NCBI RefSeq assembly: GCF_964036645.1
Contig: NZ_OZ038525.1
Coordinates: 3,786,001 to 3,850,000 of the forward strand
From: Tenacibaculum sp. 190524A02b
GTDB taxonomy: Bacteria; Bacteroidota; Bacteroidia; Flavobacteriales; Flavobacteriaceae
DNA length: 64,000 bases
Direction of reading: 5' to 3'
The notes under the pieces are model-generated. The model saw nothing but the letters and a program-made list of their open reading frames with translations, had not been told where the DNA came from and ran no database searches. Numbering within the stretch: position 1 is the first letter of the stretch; every line of letters starts with the position of its first letter. Below are positions 49,101 to 56,100 of this stretch, one piece after another. Made by a program: the position numbers and the translations under genes.

Positions 49101-49898
49101 GTTCCATTAGGAGTGGCAGGTGAGTTATGTATTGGCGGAGTTCAGGTAGCAAGAGGTTATTATAATAAAGCAGCGTTAACAGAGGAAAAGTTTATATCGA
49201 ATCCATTCAAGGAAGGAGAGAGATTATATAGGACAGGTGATTTAGCGAAATGGTTACCAGATGGTAATATAGAGTATGTAGGTAGAAAGGATAATCAGGT
49301 AAAGATACGTGGATATCGTATAGAGTTAGGAGAGATAGAGAATGCCTTATCGAACTTATCTATGGTCACTCAGAGTTGTGTTTTAGCCAAGGAAGATAGT
49401 ATTGGCAGTAAACGTTTAGTTGGGTATGTTGTTTTAGAAGAGGCTTTAGATTTAGATAAAGAAGCGCTTCAGTTAGAGTTAAAGGAAGTATTACCAGATT
49501 ATATGGTTCCTACTTTATGGATTGAGTTAGAGGAGATGCCATTAACTGTCAATGGTAAGTTAGACAGAAAAGCATTACCAGAGCCAGATGGAACTATGTT
49601 GTCAACAAGAACATATATAGCGCCAAGAAATGAAATAGAAGAACAATTGGTAACTATTTGGCAAAAACTATTAGGAGTAGAAAAAATAGGGGTACATGAT
49701 AATTTCTTTGAGTTAGGAGGTCATTCTCTATTAGCTACTCGTTTAGTTTCAATGATAAATAAAGAATTAGAAATAGAAGTTGAAATCGTAGATATTTTCG
49801 AATTTGACTGTATTGAGCAATTAGCAAATTACATCGGTGTTATTTCTCTTAATAAAATAGAGAATGAAGATGAGTATGTAACAACAATTAATATATAA
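36858..49898 (+). CDS. Giant NRPS, modules 13 to 16
   Basis: This is a complete gene of 4346 residues, starting 12 bases after the stop of gene 2. The ATG is chosen because the protein begins directly with a TubC-like docking domain (residues 1-68); no Shine-Dalgarno box precedes it. The order is C-A(Val)-T, E/C-A(Val)-T, C-A(Ser)-T, E/C-A(Ser)-T. Both serine pockets read DVWHISLIDK, which I recall as a standard serine code. The dual E/C domains are in modules 14 and 16, so Val13 and Ser15 should be D. The C domain of module 15 has HHISSDAW in place of the usual HHIASDGW. The two Ser A domains are near-identical tandem copies. The C-terminal tail ends YVTTINI. Confidence 0.98.
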   Translation: MDIIRFFHRLDEEGIKLVLKNDSLSIQSDTEINPEIIIEIKSNKKQIIDHLKAYEDEDSTDELLEKIIPYDKENLSHIPLSFNQERLWFLDELQGSTEYHMPTVIRLEGTLKIDTLEQALKSIIERHEVLRTNILLEEGLGYQKIIKSDNWALDQVEVENEENLATSIQNYLSIPFDLSSDYKLRSCLYDLGNEKYVLACVFHHIASDGWSEDILINEFMEFYTSLESGKEANLPELNLQYADYAIWQRKHVEGQVLDNQLSYWREKLKNISTLTLPLDYIRPSVPSNAGANTSVLLDKKLTDSLQSLCQKEGVTLFMFLLSAFKVLLSRYSGQEDICVGTPVANRTQSDLEGMIGFFVNTLTLRSDLSGNPTFKELLNQVKTTTLEGYDNQLVPFEKVVDQVLTTRDVSRSPLFQVMFVLQNTSAISQGDETEVFGLGNLEISGYSFDTVTSKFDLTIDISENDFGIAINLEYCTALFKDGTIEQMLSHYQELLKGIVNDVTQPIGDIPMLQASEKNQLLKDFNATELIYPSEKTIVDLFEEQAEKTPNGTAIVYEGEAFSYQELDERSNQLAHYLQEQGVTTDTFVGICIGRSLEMLVGILGILKSGGAYVPIDPEYPQDRVNYMLADANINLVLSNTSSNRILSDIEELTTITLDEEWNRIAEHSKESLTTIITPSNLAYVIYTSGSTGRPKGVQIEHKNVVSLCTSCDYISLNNDTVWLSTGSISFDATTIEYWGTLLNGGELVLTSTDTLLNTTNFKEIIEAKKVNTLWMTASWFHQVVEEDASIFKRLKYLLVGGDVVLFNYTNKLKELYPDLTIINGYGPTENTTFSTTYTIETSNSSLPIGSPIKNSTAYVTDADLNLVPLGVVGELLVGGSGVGRGYLNNEELTQEKFIVSPFKEGERIYKTGDLVRWLPDGNLEFVGRKDAQVKIRGYRIELGEIENALSSLASVSHSCILVKEDTAGNKRLVGYVVSEEEFDKEALQEDLKAFLPDYMIPSFWVELEEMPLTSNGKLDRKSLPDIDGAILSTKEYVAPRNETEEELVVIWQDLLGVEKVGIYDDFFELGGHSLLVVQLISRLQKIDYHITVKDIFSNPNIASISEKVSNSSSIYQVPANGITVDTESIVPSMVPLLDFEQEDIDKVVASVEGGVSNIQDMYPLSPLQEGIYFHHLMSTKAQGDPYVLPNLLAFTNKEKRANFIEALQLVVNRHDILRTCIVNEGLPQAVQVVLREATLSVEELVIDNSKDILSELKLLTTPGNQWMDVSKAPLLALQSADDLANDNYYLIINQHHLVLDHVGLEKITSEIILYLSGNESNLPEPVLYRDFIGHILHLQTTNDSASYFKNLLGSIDEPTYPFEQSNIRGNGKKIKESNSVLSEELSKKIRDISVGLGVSPAILFHAAYGIVVGKCSNKNYALFGSLFSGRLQGSLGAADSLGLFINTLPFFVELKGSVSEYINEVKKRLGELLPHEQTPLSNIQSWSGISNEIPLFSALLNFRHSPISLEEEEESTIDLGVEIIGSDERTNYPLTLSVDDFGVVFGLTVQADESIESEKVLSYMQGVLVELLEALKEEKSPVSNLTVLSEAEISQLLEDFNATELAYPEEKTIVDLFEIQAQKTPEATAIVYEGEVLSYKDLDERSNQLAHYLESQGVCEEAFVGICIGRSLEMIVGILGILKSGSAYVPIDPEYPQDRINYMLEDAKINLVLSSTSSSKILNEIEGLTTLTLDEEWSTIAQYSIESSATTITPSNLAYVIYTSGSTGRPKGVQIEHKNVVSLCTSCDYISLNSDTVWLSTGSISFDATTIEYWGTLLNGGELVLTSTETLLNTTTFKELIEAKKVNTLWMTASWFHQVVEEDTSVFETLKYLLVGGDTVLFNYTNKLKGLYPNLKIINGYGPTENTTFSTTYTIEKSTSTLPIGYPIKNSYVYIVDSDLNLVPVGVAGELLVGGSGVGRGYLNNEELTKQNFIQNPFKIGDRLYKTGDLAKWLPDGTIEFIGRKDAQVKIRGYRIELGEIENALSSLTSISHSCVLAKEDATGAKRLIGYVVSEETFDKELVQEELKEFLPDYMIPSFWISLDEMPLTSNGKLDRKGLPEFDGIILSSKEFVAPRNKTEEQLVAIWQNLLGIEKIGIHDNFFELGGHSLLATRLVSMIRKVQGIEISIQSVFEHATISDLATHISTQSKGIMLPAIITQDRPENIPLSFSQERLWFIDKLEGTQAYHIPTIISLEGLLDVALLEQSLKTIVARHEVLRTNIIPQDGIGYQKVIPSSGWFLEKEIIEEELLVDNIGDFLGKPFDLSQDYMLRSKLYDVGNDKHVLACVFHHISSDAWSENILISEFMELYSSLQSGREARLPELSLQYPDYAIWQRKYLEGEVLENQLSYWKEKLTGVSTLELPTDYTRPSVQSIEGANTFLIFDEELTTSIKELCKEEGVTLFMLLLSAFKVLLSRYSGQNDICVGTPIANRTQSELEGMIGFFVNTLALRSDLSNNPSFKELLNQVKQTTLEGYDHQLAPFEKVVDKVMTTRDMSVSPLFQVMFALQNTPVVSEIKDSGFDLGEVEISEYEHSETTTQFDLVLNASENGLNISLNVDYCTALFKETTILQMLEHYKNLLTSIVNDVEKPIDDLPILTEAESVQLLEDFNATDVAYDLEKTLVDLFTEQVAKTPKAIAVVYENESLTYQELDKRSNQLGHYLQAQGVEPDTLVGICLERSIEMLVGILGILKSGGAYVPIDPEYPQDRIDYMLIDANINMVLTSEKVSEEVLANREGITTISLDTEWETIIRTYSSERLNKIITAENLAYVIYTSGSTGKPKGVMNQHNGIVNRLLWTQSEYQLQSDDTILQKTTFSFDVSVWELLWSSICGSRLVFSKPEGHKDARYLKEIIESETVTTIHFVPSMLRVFLEEISTGDCSSLRRVICSGEALQVDHVNLFKEKLPSVELHNLYGPTEAAIDVSYWSVPLEEPISKVLIGRPVANTSLYVLNDSMNLVPLGVAGELCIGGVQVARGYYNKAALTEEKFISNPFKEGERLYRTGDLAKWLPDGNIEYVGRKDNQVKIRGYRIELGEIENALSNLSMVTQSCVLAKEDSIGSKRLVGYVVLEGALDKEALQLELKEVLPDYMVPTLWIELEEMPLTVNGKLDRKALPELDGSMLSTKEYVAPRNETEEKLVIIWQELLGIEKIGVHDDFFELGGHSLLVVQLISRLQKIGFYITVKDIFSSPNIADIKEKLSSSSLIYEVPENGITADADRIVPSMVPLLDFQQEDLDKIAESVHGGVSNIQDIYPLSPLQEGMYFHHLMSNKQEGDIYVLPNLLSFANNEKRTSFIEALQFVVNRHDVLRTCVLSKGLPNAVQVVLREAQLVVEELIIDSSKDILSELKTLTIPGKQWMEVSKAPLLDLKSIDDSENNKYYLIINQHHLILDHFGLERITAEIEVYLSGKESSLPKPVLYRDFIGHILHLQTTNDGESYFKKLLGSLNEPTYPFELSDTRGNVNDIKENTIILQDELSTKIRNVSIELGVSPAVLFHAAYGLVIGKCSNKDYAIFGSLFSGRLQGSLGASNSLGLFINTLPFFIELKGSLSEYINQVKRRLGELLPYEQTPLSNIQGWSGISNEMPLFSALLNFRHSSISPDQEDETTIDLGVEMLGVDERTNYPFTLNVDDFGIAFGLTAQIDVSIGPDRILELMQKTLIELVEGFKSEKIVSIDNLAILPNQEEVQLLEDFNGTDVAYDLEKTLVDLFTEQVAKTPEAIAVVYENESLTYQELDKRSNQLGHYLQAQGVEPDTLVGICLERSVEMLVGILGILKSGGAYVPIDPEYPQDRIDYMLIDANINMVLTSEKVSEEVLANRAGITTISLDTEWETIITTYSSERLNKVITSENLAYVIYTSGSTGKPKGVMNQHNGIVNRLLWTQSEYQLQSDDTILQKTTFSFDVSVWELLWGSICGSRLVFSKPEGHKDARYLKEIIEEQNITTMHFVPSMLRVFLEEISTGDCSSLRRVICSGEALQVDHVNLFKEKLPNVELHNLYGPTEAAIDVSYWSVPLEEPISKVLIGRPVANTSLYVLNDSMNLVPLGVAGELCIGGVQVARGYYNKAALTEEKFISNPFKEGERLYRTGDLAKWLPDGNIEYVGRKDNQVKIRGYRIELGEIENALSNLSMVTQSCVLAKEDSIGSKRLVGYVVLEEALDLDKEALQLELKEVLPDYMVPTLWIELEEMPLTVNGKLDRKALPEPDGTMLSTRTYIAPRNEIEEQLVTIWQKLLGVEKIGVHDNFFELGGHSLLATRLVSMINKELEIEVEIVDIFEFDCIEQLANYIGVISLNKIENEDEYVTTINI
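38301..40210 (+). repeat. Val A-T repeat, copy 3 (module 13)
   Basis: Near-identical to copies 1 and 2 until about 40210. There it switches to a sequence more like the E/C start of module 3 (DFEQEDIDK and VEGG, where copies 1 and 2 have DFGQEDIDK and VKGG). Confidence 0.9.
40190..43425 (+). other. NRPS module 14: dual E/C-A(Val)-T
   Basis: The E/C domain has FHHLMSTKAQGD (His pair at 40377-40382) and HHLVLDH. The A domain (about 41650-43160) has pocket DAIWLGGTFK but is diverged in sequence from the three near-identical Val A domains. The T domain is LLATRLVSMIRK and an ordinary C domain follows, so L-Val (or Ile) is predicted. Confidence 0.83.
43426..46587 (+). other. NRPS module 15: C(LCL variant)-A(Ser)-T
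   Basis: The C domain has PLSFSQERLWFIDK and a HHISSDAW motif, with Ala (43863-43865) in place of the usual Gly after the conserved Asp. The A domain (about 44800-46330) has pocket DVWHISLIDK, serine. The T domain is LLVVQLISRL type and an E/C domain follows, so D-Ser is predicted. Confidence 0.87.
44817..46327 (+). repeat. Ser A repeat, copy 1 (module 15)
   Basis: Covers almost exactly one A domain and is near-identical to 48066-49582, about 3.2 kb downstream in the same gene. Confidence 0.93.
48066..49582 (+). repeat. Ser A repeat, copy 2 (module 16)
   Basis: Partner of 44817-46327. It has a six-base TTAGAT microduplication near 49446 (EEALDLDKEAL for EGALDKEAL) and a short patch of changes at EEQNITTMHF for ESETVTTIHF. 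Confidence 0.92.
49846..49898 (+). other. C-terminal docking tail of gene 3
   Basis: The tail reads IENEDEYVTTINI: acidic residues, then Tyr and the alternating Ile pattern shared with the other two tails. Confidence 0.65.
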
Positions 49899-49906
49899 AA
49901 GAATCA
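49899..49906 (+). promoter_or_regulatory. 8-base junction, genes 3 and 4
   Basis: The gap is AAGAATCA. There is no clear Shine-Dalgarno box and no room for a promoter, so co-transcription with gene 3 is likely. Confidence 0.8.
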
Positions 49907-50105
49907 ATGAACTTAGAAATTTTAGAGATATTAAAAATATCCGAAAAGGAAGGTATTAAGTTAGTTTTAGAAAATGGTGGTTTAAGTATAAAAACGAAGA
50001 AAACTAGTATTGATTCGGATTTACTTCAAAAGATTAAAAATCAAAAAGAAGTATTAATTAGTTATCTCGAAAAACATCAAAAAGATAGTACTCTTAAATC
50101 ATCTG
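49907..50105 (+). other. N-terminal TubC-like docking domain of gene 4
   Basis: Residues 1-66 show GIKLVLENGGLSIKTK and NQKEVLISYLEKHQK, the same layout as at the starts of genes 2 and 3. It should pair with the gene 3 tail. Confidence 0.8.
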
Positions 50106-53100
50106 ATATAAAAATAGAGCCTTATGATAGAGGTGCTTTTACACGTATACCTTTATCTTTTAACCAAGAAAGATTATGGTTTTTAGATCAGTTACAAGGC
50201 AGTAGTCAAGAATATCATATTCCTACAGTAATTTGTTTAGAGGGAACACTTAATGTCGATTTATTAGAGGTAGCTTTAAAAACAATTGTCGCTCGTCATG
50301 AAATATTACGTACTAATATTTTGTCAGAAGAAGGAATAGGGTATCAAGAAATTGTTAGTGAAGATAATTGGAGTTTAGATAAAGAAATAGTTTCAAATGA
50401 AGAGGCTATAACATCTGCTTTACAAAGCTATTTAAATACTCCTTTCAATTTATCCAAAGATTATAAATTAAGAGCGTGTTTATATGATTTAGGAGATAAT
50501 AAGTACGTATTAGCATGTGTTTTTCATCATATAGCAAGTGACGGCTGGTCAGGAAATATTTTGACCAGTGAATTTATAGAATTATATAGTGCATTGCAAT
50601 CTGGTAGAGAAGCGATGCTTCCAGAATTAAATTTACAATATGTTGACTACGCAATTTGGCAACGTAAATATTTTGAAGGTAAAGTTTTAGAAGCTCATTT
50701 GACTTATTGGGAACAAAAGTTAGCAGGTGTAAGTACATTGTCATTACCTTTAGATTATGTTCGCCCTTCAATTCAAAGTAGTTCAGGAGCAAGCATATCA
50801 AAAAATTTAAGTGAGAAATTAAGTGGTTCACTAAGAGACTTATGTCAACAAGAAGGTGTTACAATGTCTATGTTGTTGTTGTCAGTTTTTAAAGTATTAT
50901 TAGCTCGTTACAGTAATCAAGAAGATATTTGTGTAGGTACACCTATAGCCAATCGTACACAATCTGAATTAGAAGGAATGATCGGCTTCTTTGTAAATAC
51001 TTTAGCCTTGCGTAGTGATTTAAGTGGAAACCCAAGCTTTAAAGAAGTATTAGCAAAAGTAAAAACAACAACTTTAGAAGGTTATAAATATCAACAAACA
51101 CCTTTTGAAAAGGTAGTAGATAAAGTGGTGACTACTCGAGATATGAGTATGACACCATTATTTCAAGTGATGTTTGATTACCATAATGAAACATCAATTT
51201 TAGAAGAAGAAAGTGGAGACGTTGGTATTGAAGATCTTGCTGTATCAGGATATGAAAGCTCAGAAGTTCCTGCGCAATTTGATTTGACAATGGATGTTTC
51301 TGAAGATGATGTAGCAATAACATTAAGTTTGAGTTATTGTACAGACTTATTCAAAGAAGCTACTATTAAACGTATGTTATCTCATTACCAAGAGTTATTA
51401 GTAAGCGTGGTAAGTAATACTGAAAAGTCAATAGGAGATTTATCAATGCTTACTCAGGAAGAAGAAACAGAATTATTAGAAGTTTTTAATGAGAATACGG
51501 TTGATTATCCACTAGATAAAACAGTGGTTGATTTATTTGTAGCTCAAGTTCAAAAATCACCAAAAGCAGTTGCCGCAACTTTTAAAGGAGAAGAGTTAAC
51601 CTATAAAGAATTAGATGAGCGTTCTAACCAGTTGGCTCATTATTTAGTAGAGCAAGGAGTACAAGCAGATGGTCTCGTAGGAATTTGTATAGATCGAGGA
51701 TTGGATATGCTCATTGGTGTTTTAGCAATATTAAAATCAGGAGGAGCCTATGTACCTATCAAACCAGATTTTCCAAAAGATCGTATTGCTTATCTTTTAG
51801 AGGATACAGGCTGTTCTTTATTAGTAACAAACACCACAAGTAAAGAAGTTTTATCTACTCTAACAGACACGGTTAATTTAGTTGTCTTAGAAGAAGCAGT
51901 ATCAAATTCAGCGTATCCAGTTACAGCATTAGAGTTGTCACACAAAGCTACTGATTTAGCGTATGTAATTTATACCTCTGGAAGTACAGGATTACCAAAA
52001 GGAGCTATGATTGAACATGCAGGATTATTAAATCACTCATTGATCATGATTGATGAGTTGAAAATGACTAATGAAAGCGTAGTTGCCTTTACAGCCCCAT
52101 TTACCTTTGATATTTCCGTATGGCAATTGTTAAGCGGATTATTATGCGGAGGTCGTATAGCCATATACAGTGAAGACGAGATTTTAGATTTAGAAGGTTT
52201 CCAAAGCTCATTATCAGAAAATAACATAAGTCATTTACAATTAGTGCCTTCTTATGTAGCAAGTTTATTAGAAAGCGGAGAAGAAGTAGCAGGTTTGTCC
52301 AATCTAGCATATTTCTTAGTAACTGGAGAAGCAGCTACAAAATCATTATTAGATAAATGGTTCTCATTATATCCATCCGTACCTGTGGTAAATGCTTATG
52401 GACCAGCCGAGGCGGCAGATGATATCACGTTACATATCATGAATGAGTCTCCAAGTGGAGTTGTAGTTCCAATCGGAAAGCCAGTAGCCAATATGGATTT
52501 ATATGTGGTAGATAAGTTTGATAACTTATGTCCTATTGGAGTTGTAGGAGAATTATGGACAAGTGGAATAGGAGTAGGACGAGGTTATTTGAACAGAGAA
52601 GAATTAACCAAGGAGAAGTTTATTACCAATCCATTTACTTCAGAAGGAGGGAGATTATATAAGACAGGAGACTTAGGAAGATGGTTGCCAGATGGTACAT
52701 TAGAATTTGTAGGACGTTCAGATGATCAGGTAAAGATTCGAGGATATCGTATAGAATTAGGAGAGATTGAAAATGCTTTATCAATTGTAGAAGGAGTTCA
52801 AAACAGTTGTGTACTAGCTAAGCAAGATACCATTGGTACAAACCGTTTAGTAGGTTATATAGTTTTAGAAGATGGGTTTAGTAAAGCGAATATTCAAGAG
52901 ACATTAAAGACTAGTTTACCAGATTACATGGTTCCATCTATTTGGGTTGAGTTGGATGAAATGCCATTAACAGCTAATGGTAAGATAGACCGAAAATCTT
53001 TACCAGAACCAGATCTATCAGAGTTATCAAGTAGAGAATATGTGGCACCAAGAAATGAAGTAGAGGAGCAATTAGCAATTATTTGGCAAGATTTACTAGG

Positions 53101-56100
53101 AGTAGAAAAGGTAGGAATGTATGATGATTTCTTTGAGTTAGGAGGACATAGTTTGTTGGCTACTCGTTTAGTTTCAATGATTCGTAAAAGATTAAAGAAA
53201 GAACTTGAAATAGCTAGTGTTTTTGAGTATACAAAAATGTCTGACTTAGCAGCGTATGTAGCTACATTGTCATCAGGAATTTTACTTCCAGCTATAACTG
53301 TTGAAGAGCGCCCAGAACGAATTCCATTATCGTTTAGTCAAGAACGTTTATGGTTTTTAGATGAGTTACAAGGAACAAGTGAATATCATATTCCTATAGT
53401 AATTCGTTTAGAAAAAGAATTGAATACAGCTATTTTAGAAGAAGCTTTAAAAACAATAGTTAGGCGTCATGAAGTATTGCGTACTAATATTGTATCTGAA
53501 GAAGGAGTAGGATACCAAAAAGTTATTAGTGCTGATAATTGGTTGTTGAATAAACAAGAGGTTATATCTGAAGAAGAGTTAATTGATAATTTACAATCTT
53601 ATATAAACACTCCGTTTAATTTAAGCAATGACTATATGTTACGTTCATGTTTATATAGTTTAGGAGATAGTAAATATGTATTGGCATGTGTATTTCATCA
53701 TATTGCAAGTGATGGTTGGTCAGAAGATATTTTAGTTAGTGAATTTTTAGAACTATACAGCTCTTTACAATCAGGAAAAGAAGTTGGTCTTCCTACATTA
53801 AATTTACAGTATTCAGATTACGCAATATGGCAACGTAAATATTTAGAAGGAGAAGTTTTAGATAACCAATTGTCATATTGGAAAGAAAAATTATCAGACG
53901 TAAGTACTTTAGAACTACCAACTGATTATACGCGTCCTGTTATACAAAGTTTAAAAGGAGACAGTGCTTATTTAGATTTAAACGAAGCACAAACAAAGGC
54001 AATCAAAATTTTATGTCAGAAAGAAGGAGTTACACCATTTATGTTTTTCCTATCTGCCTTTAAAGTATTGTTGTCTCATTATAGTGGTCAGGATGATATT
54101 TGTGTGGGAACACCAATAGCTAACCGTACACAATCAGACTTGGAAGGTATGATTGGTTTCTTTGTAAATACCTTAGCACTTAGAAGTGATTTAAGTAGTA
54201 ATCCAAGTTTTAGAAACTTATTGCAGGAAGTAAAAAGGACAACTTTAAAAGGATATGATAATCAATTAGTACCTTTTGAAAGAGTAGTGGATAGCGTTAT
54301 TACTACACGTGATATGAGCACAACTCCTTTATTTCAGGTAATGTTTGCTTTACAGAATACATCTGTAATGTCACAAAAAGAAGAGGTAGGATTTGATTTA
54401 GGAAATGTTGAAATTTCAGAATATGATTTTGATACCATTTCGTCTAAATTCGATCTGACAATGAATATTTCGGAAGATGATTTAGTATTTTCTTTAAGTG
54501 TAGAATATTGTACAGATTTATTCAAACAATCAACAATTGATAGGATGTTAGTTCATTATCAAACATTGTTAAGTAATATTGTAAGAGATGCTAGTCAGTC
54601 TATAGGTAGTTTATCTATGCTACCATTGGAAGAAGAAAACCAACTGTTGAATGTATTTAATGATACTTCTTTTGAGTATAGAAAAGATAAATCTGTAATT
54701 GATTTATTCCAAGATCAAGTATCAAAAACACCAGATTCAGTAGCTTTATCCTTTGAAGGATCTGTATTAACATATCAAGAATTAGAAGCACGCTCTAATG
54801 AACTAGCTTGTTATTTAGCATCAAAAGGGATAGCAGCCAATATGCATGTGGGTATCCTATTCAATAGAAGTTTTGATATGGTTATAAGTATGTTAGGAAT
54901 CCTTAAGTTAGGATGCGCTTACGTCCCATTAGATCCATCTTTACCTATCAATAGAATATCACATATTATAGAAGATTCGAGTATAACGCATGTAGTTTAT
55001 AAGGAAGCATCTTTAATATCAATTATTCCAGATTCGTTAGCTATTGAATCATTGAATATAGACGACTCAAAAGGATATGAAGTCTTAGAAAAAGATATTG
55101 AACGACCATTAACCTCAGTATCTTATGTAATGTACACTTCAGGAACTACCGGAGTTCCTAAAGGAATAAGTATCAACGATGAGAATATCATTACGTTGGT
55201 AAATAATCCATCCAGTGCTATAGCTATCAATAGTTCAGATCGAGTATTGCAATGGTCAAATTATGCATTTGATGGTTGTACCTATGAGATTTTTGGTAGT
55301 TTATTAAATGGAGCAACGCTTTATTTAATACCTAAAGAGGTTGCCTCAGATGCATCTGCATTATCAAAGGTTATAGCTAAAGAAGAGTTAAGTGTTATCT
55401 TCATAACAACGGCTTTATTTAATGGATTATCAGACTATGACGCTTCTTTATTATCAAGTTTACGCTTATTATTATTTGGAGGAGAAAAGGTATCGGTATC
55501 TCCAGTTCGTAAAATGTTATCAGGTTTAGGGCCAAATAAAATATTGCATGTATATGGGCCAACGGAGACTACTACGTATGCATCCTGTCAAGTAATATCC
55601 GAGATTCCATCAGAAGCAGTAACCATTCCAATTGGAAAACCATTAAGTAATACAGGTTTTTATGTATTGAATTCAAGTAAAGAATTAGTTCCAATCGGTG
55701 CTATAGGGGAATTATATATCTCAGGAAGTGGAGTTTCACAAGGTTATTTAAATCGAGAAGAGCTAACAGCAGAACGTTTTATAAGTAATCCATTTAAAGA
55801 AGGAGAAAGGATCTACCAAACAGGAGATTTAGTTCGTTGGTTACCAGAAGGAGTAATAGAGTTTGTAGGAAGAAAGGATAGTCAGGTAAAAATACGCGGT
55901 TATCGTATTGAATTAGGAGAGATAGAAAATGTGCTATCAGAAGTGTCAGGAATTCAAGGAAGCTGTGTAATAGCTAAAGAAGATGGAGTAGGTAATAAAC
56001 GATTAGTAGGTTATGTTGTTTCAGAAGAAGGATTAGAAACAGAAGCCATAGAATTGGCATTAAAAGCTAGTTTACCAGATTATATGATTCCAAGTTTATG

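Larger units (their letters stand above)
46588..49898 (+). other. NRPS module 16: dual E/C-A(Ser)-T
   Basis: The E/C domain has FHHLMSNKQEGD (His pair at 46773-46778) and HHLILDHFG, where the others have DHVG. The A domain (about 48045-49590) is a near-copy of module 15 with the same DVWHISLIDK pocket, so serine. The T domain is LLATRLVSMINK, and gene 4 begins with an ordinary C domain, so L-Ser is predicted. Confidence 0.87.
49907..53265 (+). other. NRPS module 17: docking-C(LCL)-A(X)-T
   Basis: The C domain (about 50135-51465) has PLSFNQERLWFLDQ and HHIASDG. The A domain (about 51480-53005) has the unresolved pocket DIWQLTADDK, and from about 51987 is near-identical to module 10. The T domain is LLATRLVSMIRK with the normal FFELGGHS. 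L residue. Confidence 0.82.

Noticed and set aside
49858..49906. Terminator or promoter between genes 3 and 4
   Set aside because: Only eight bases separate the genes, and I see no GC-rich inverted repeat with a T run.
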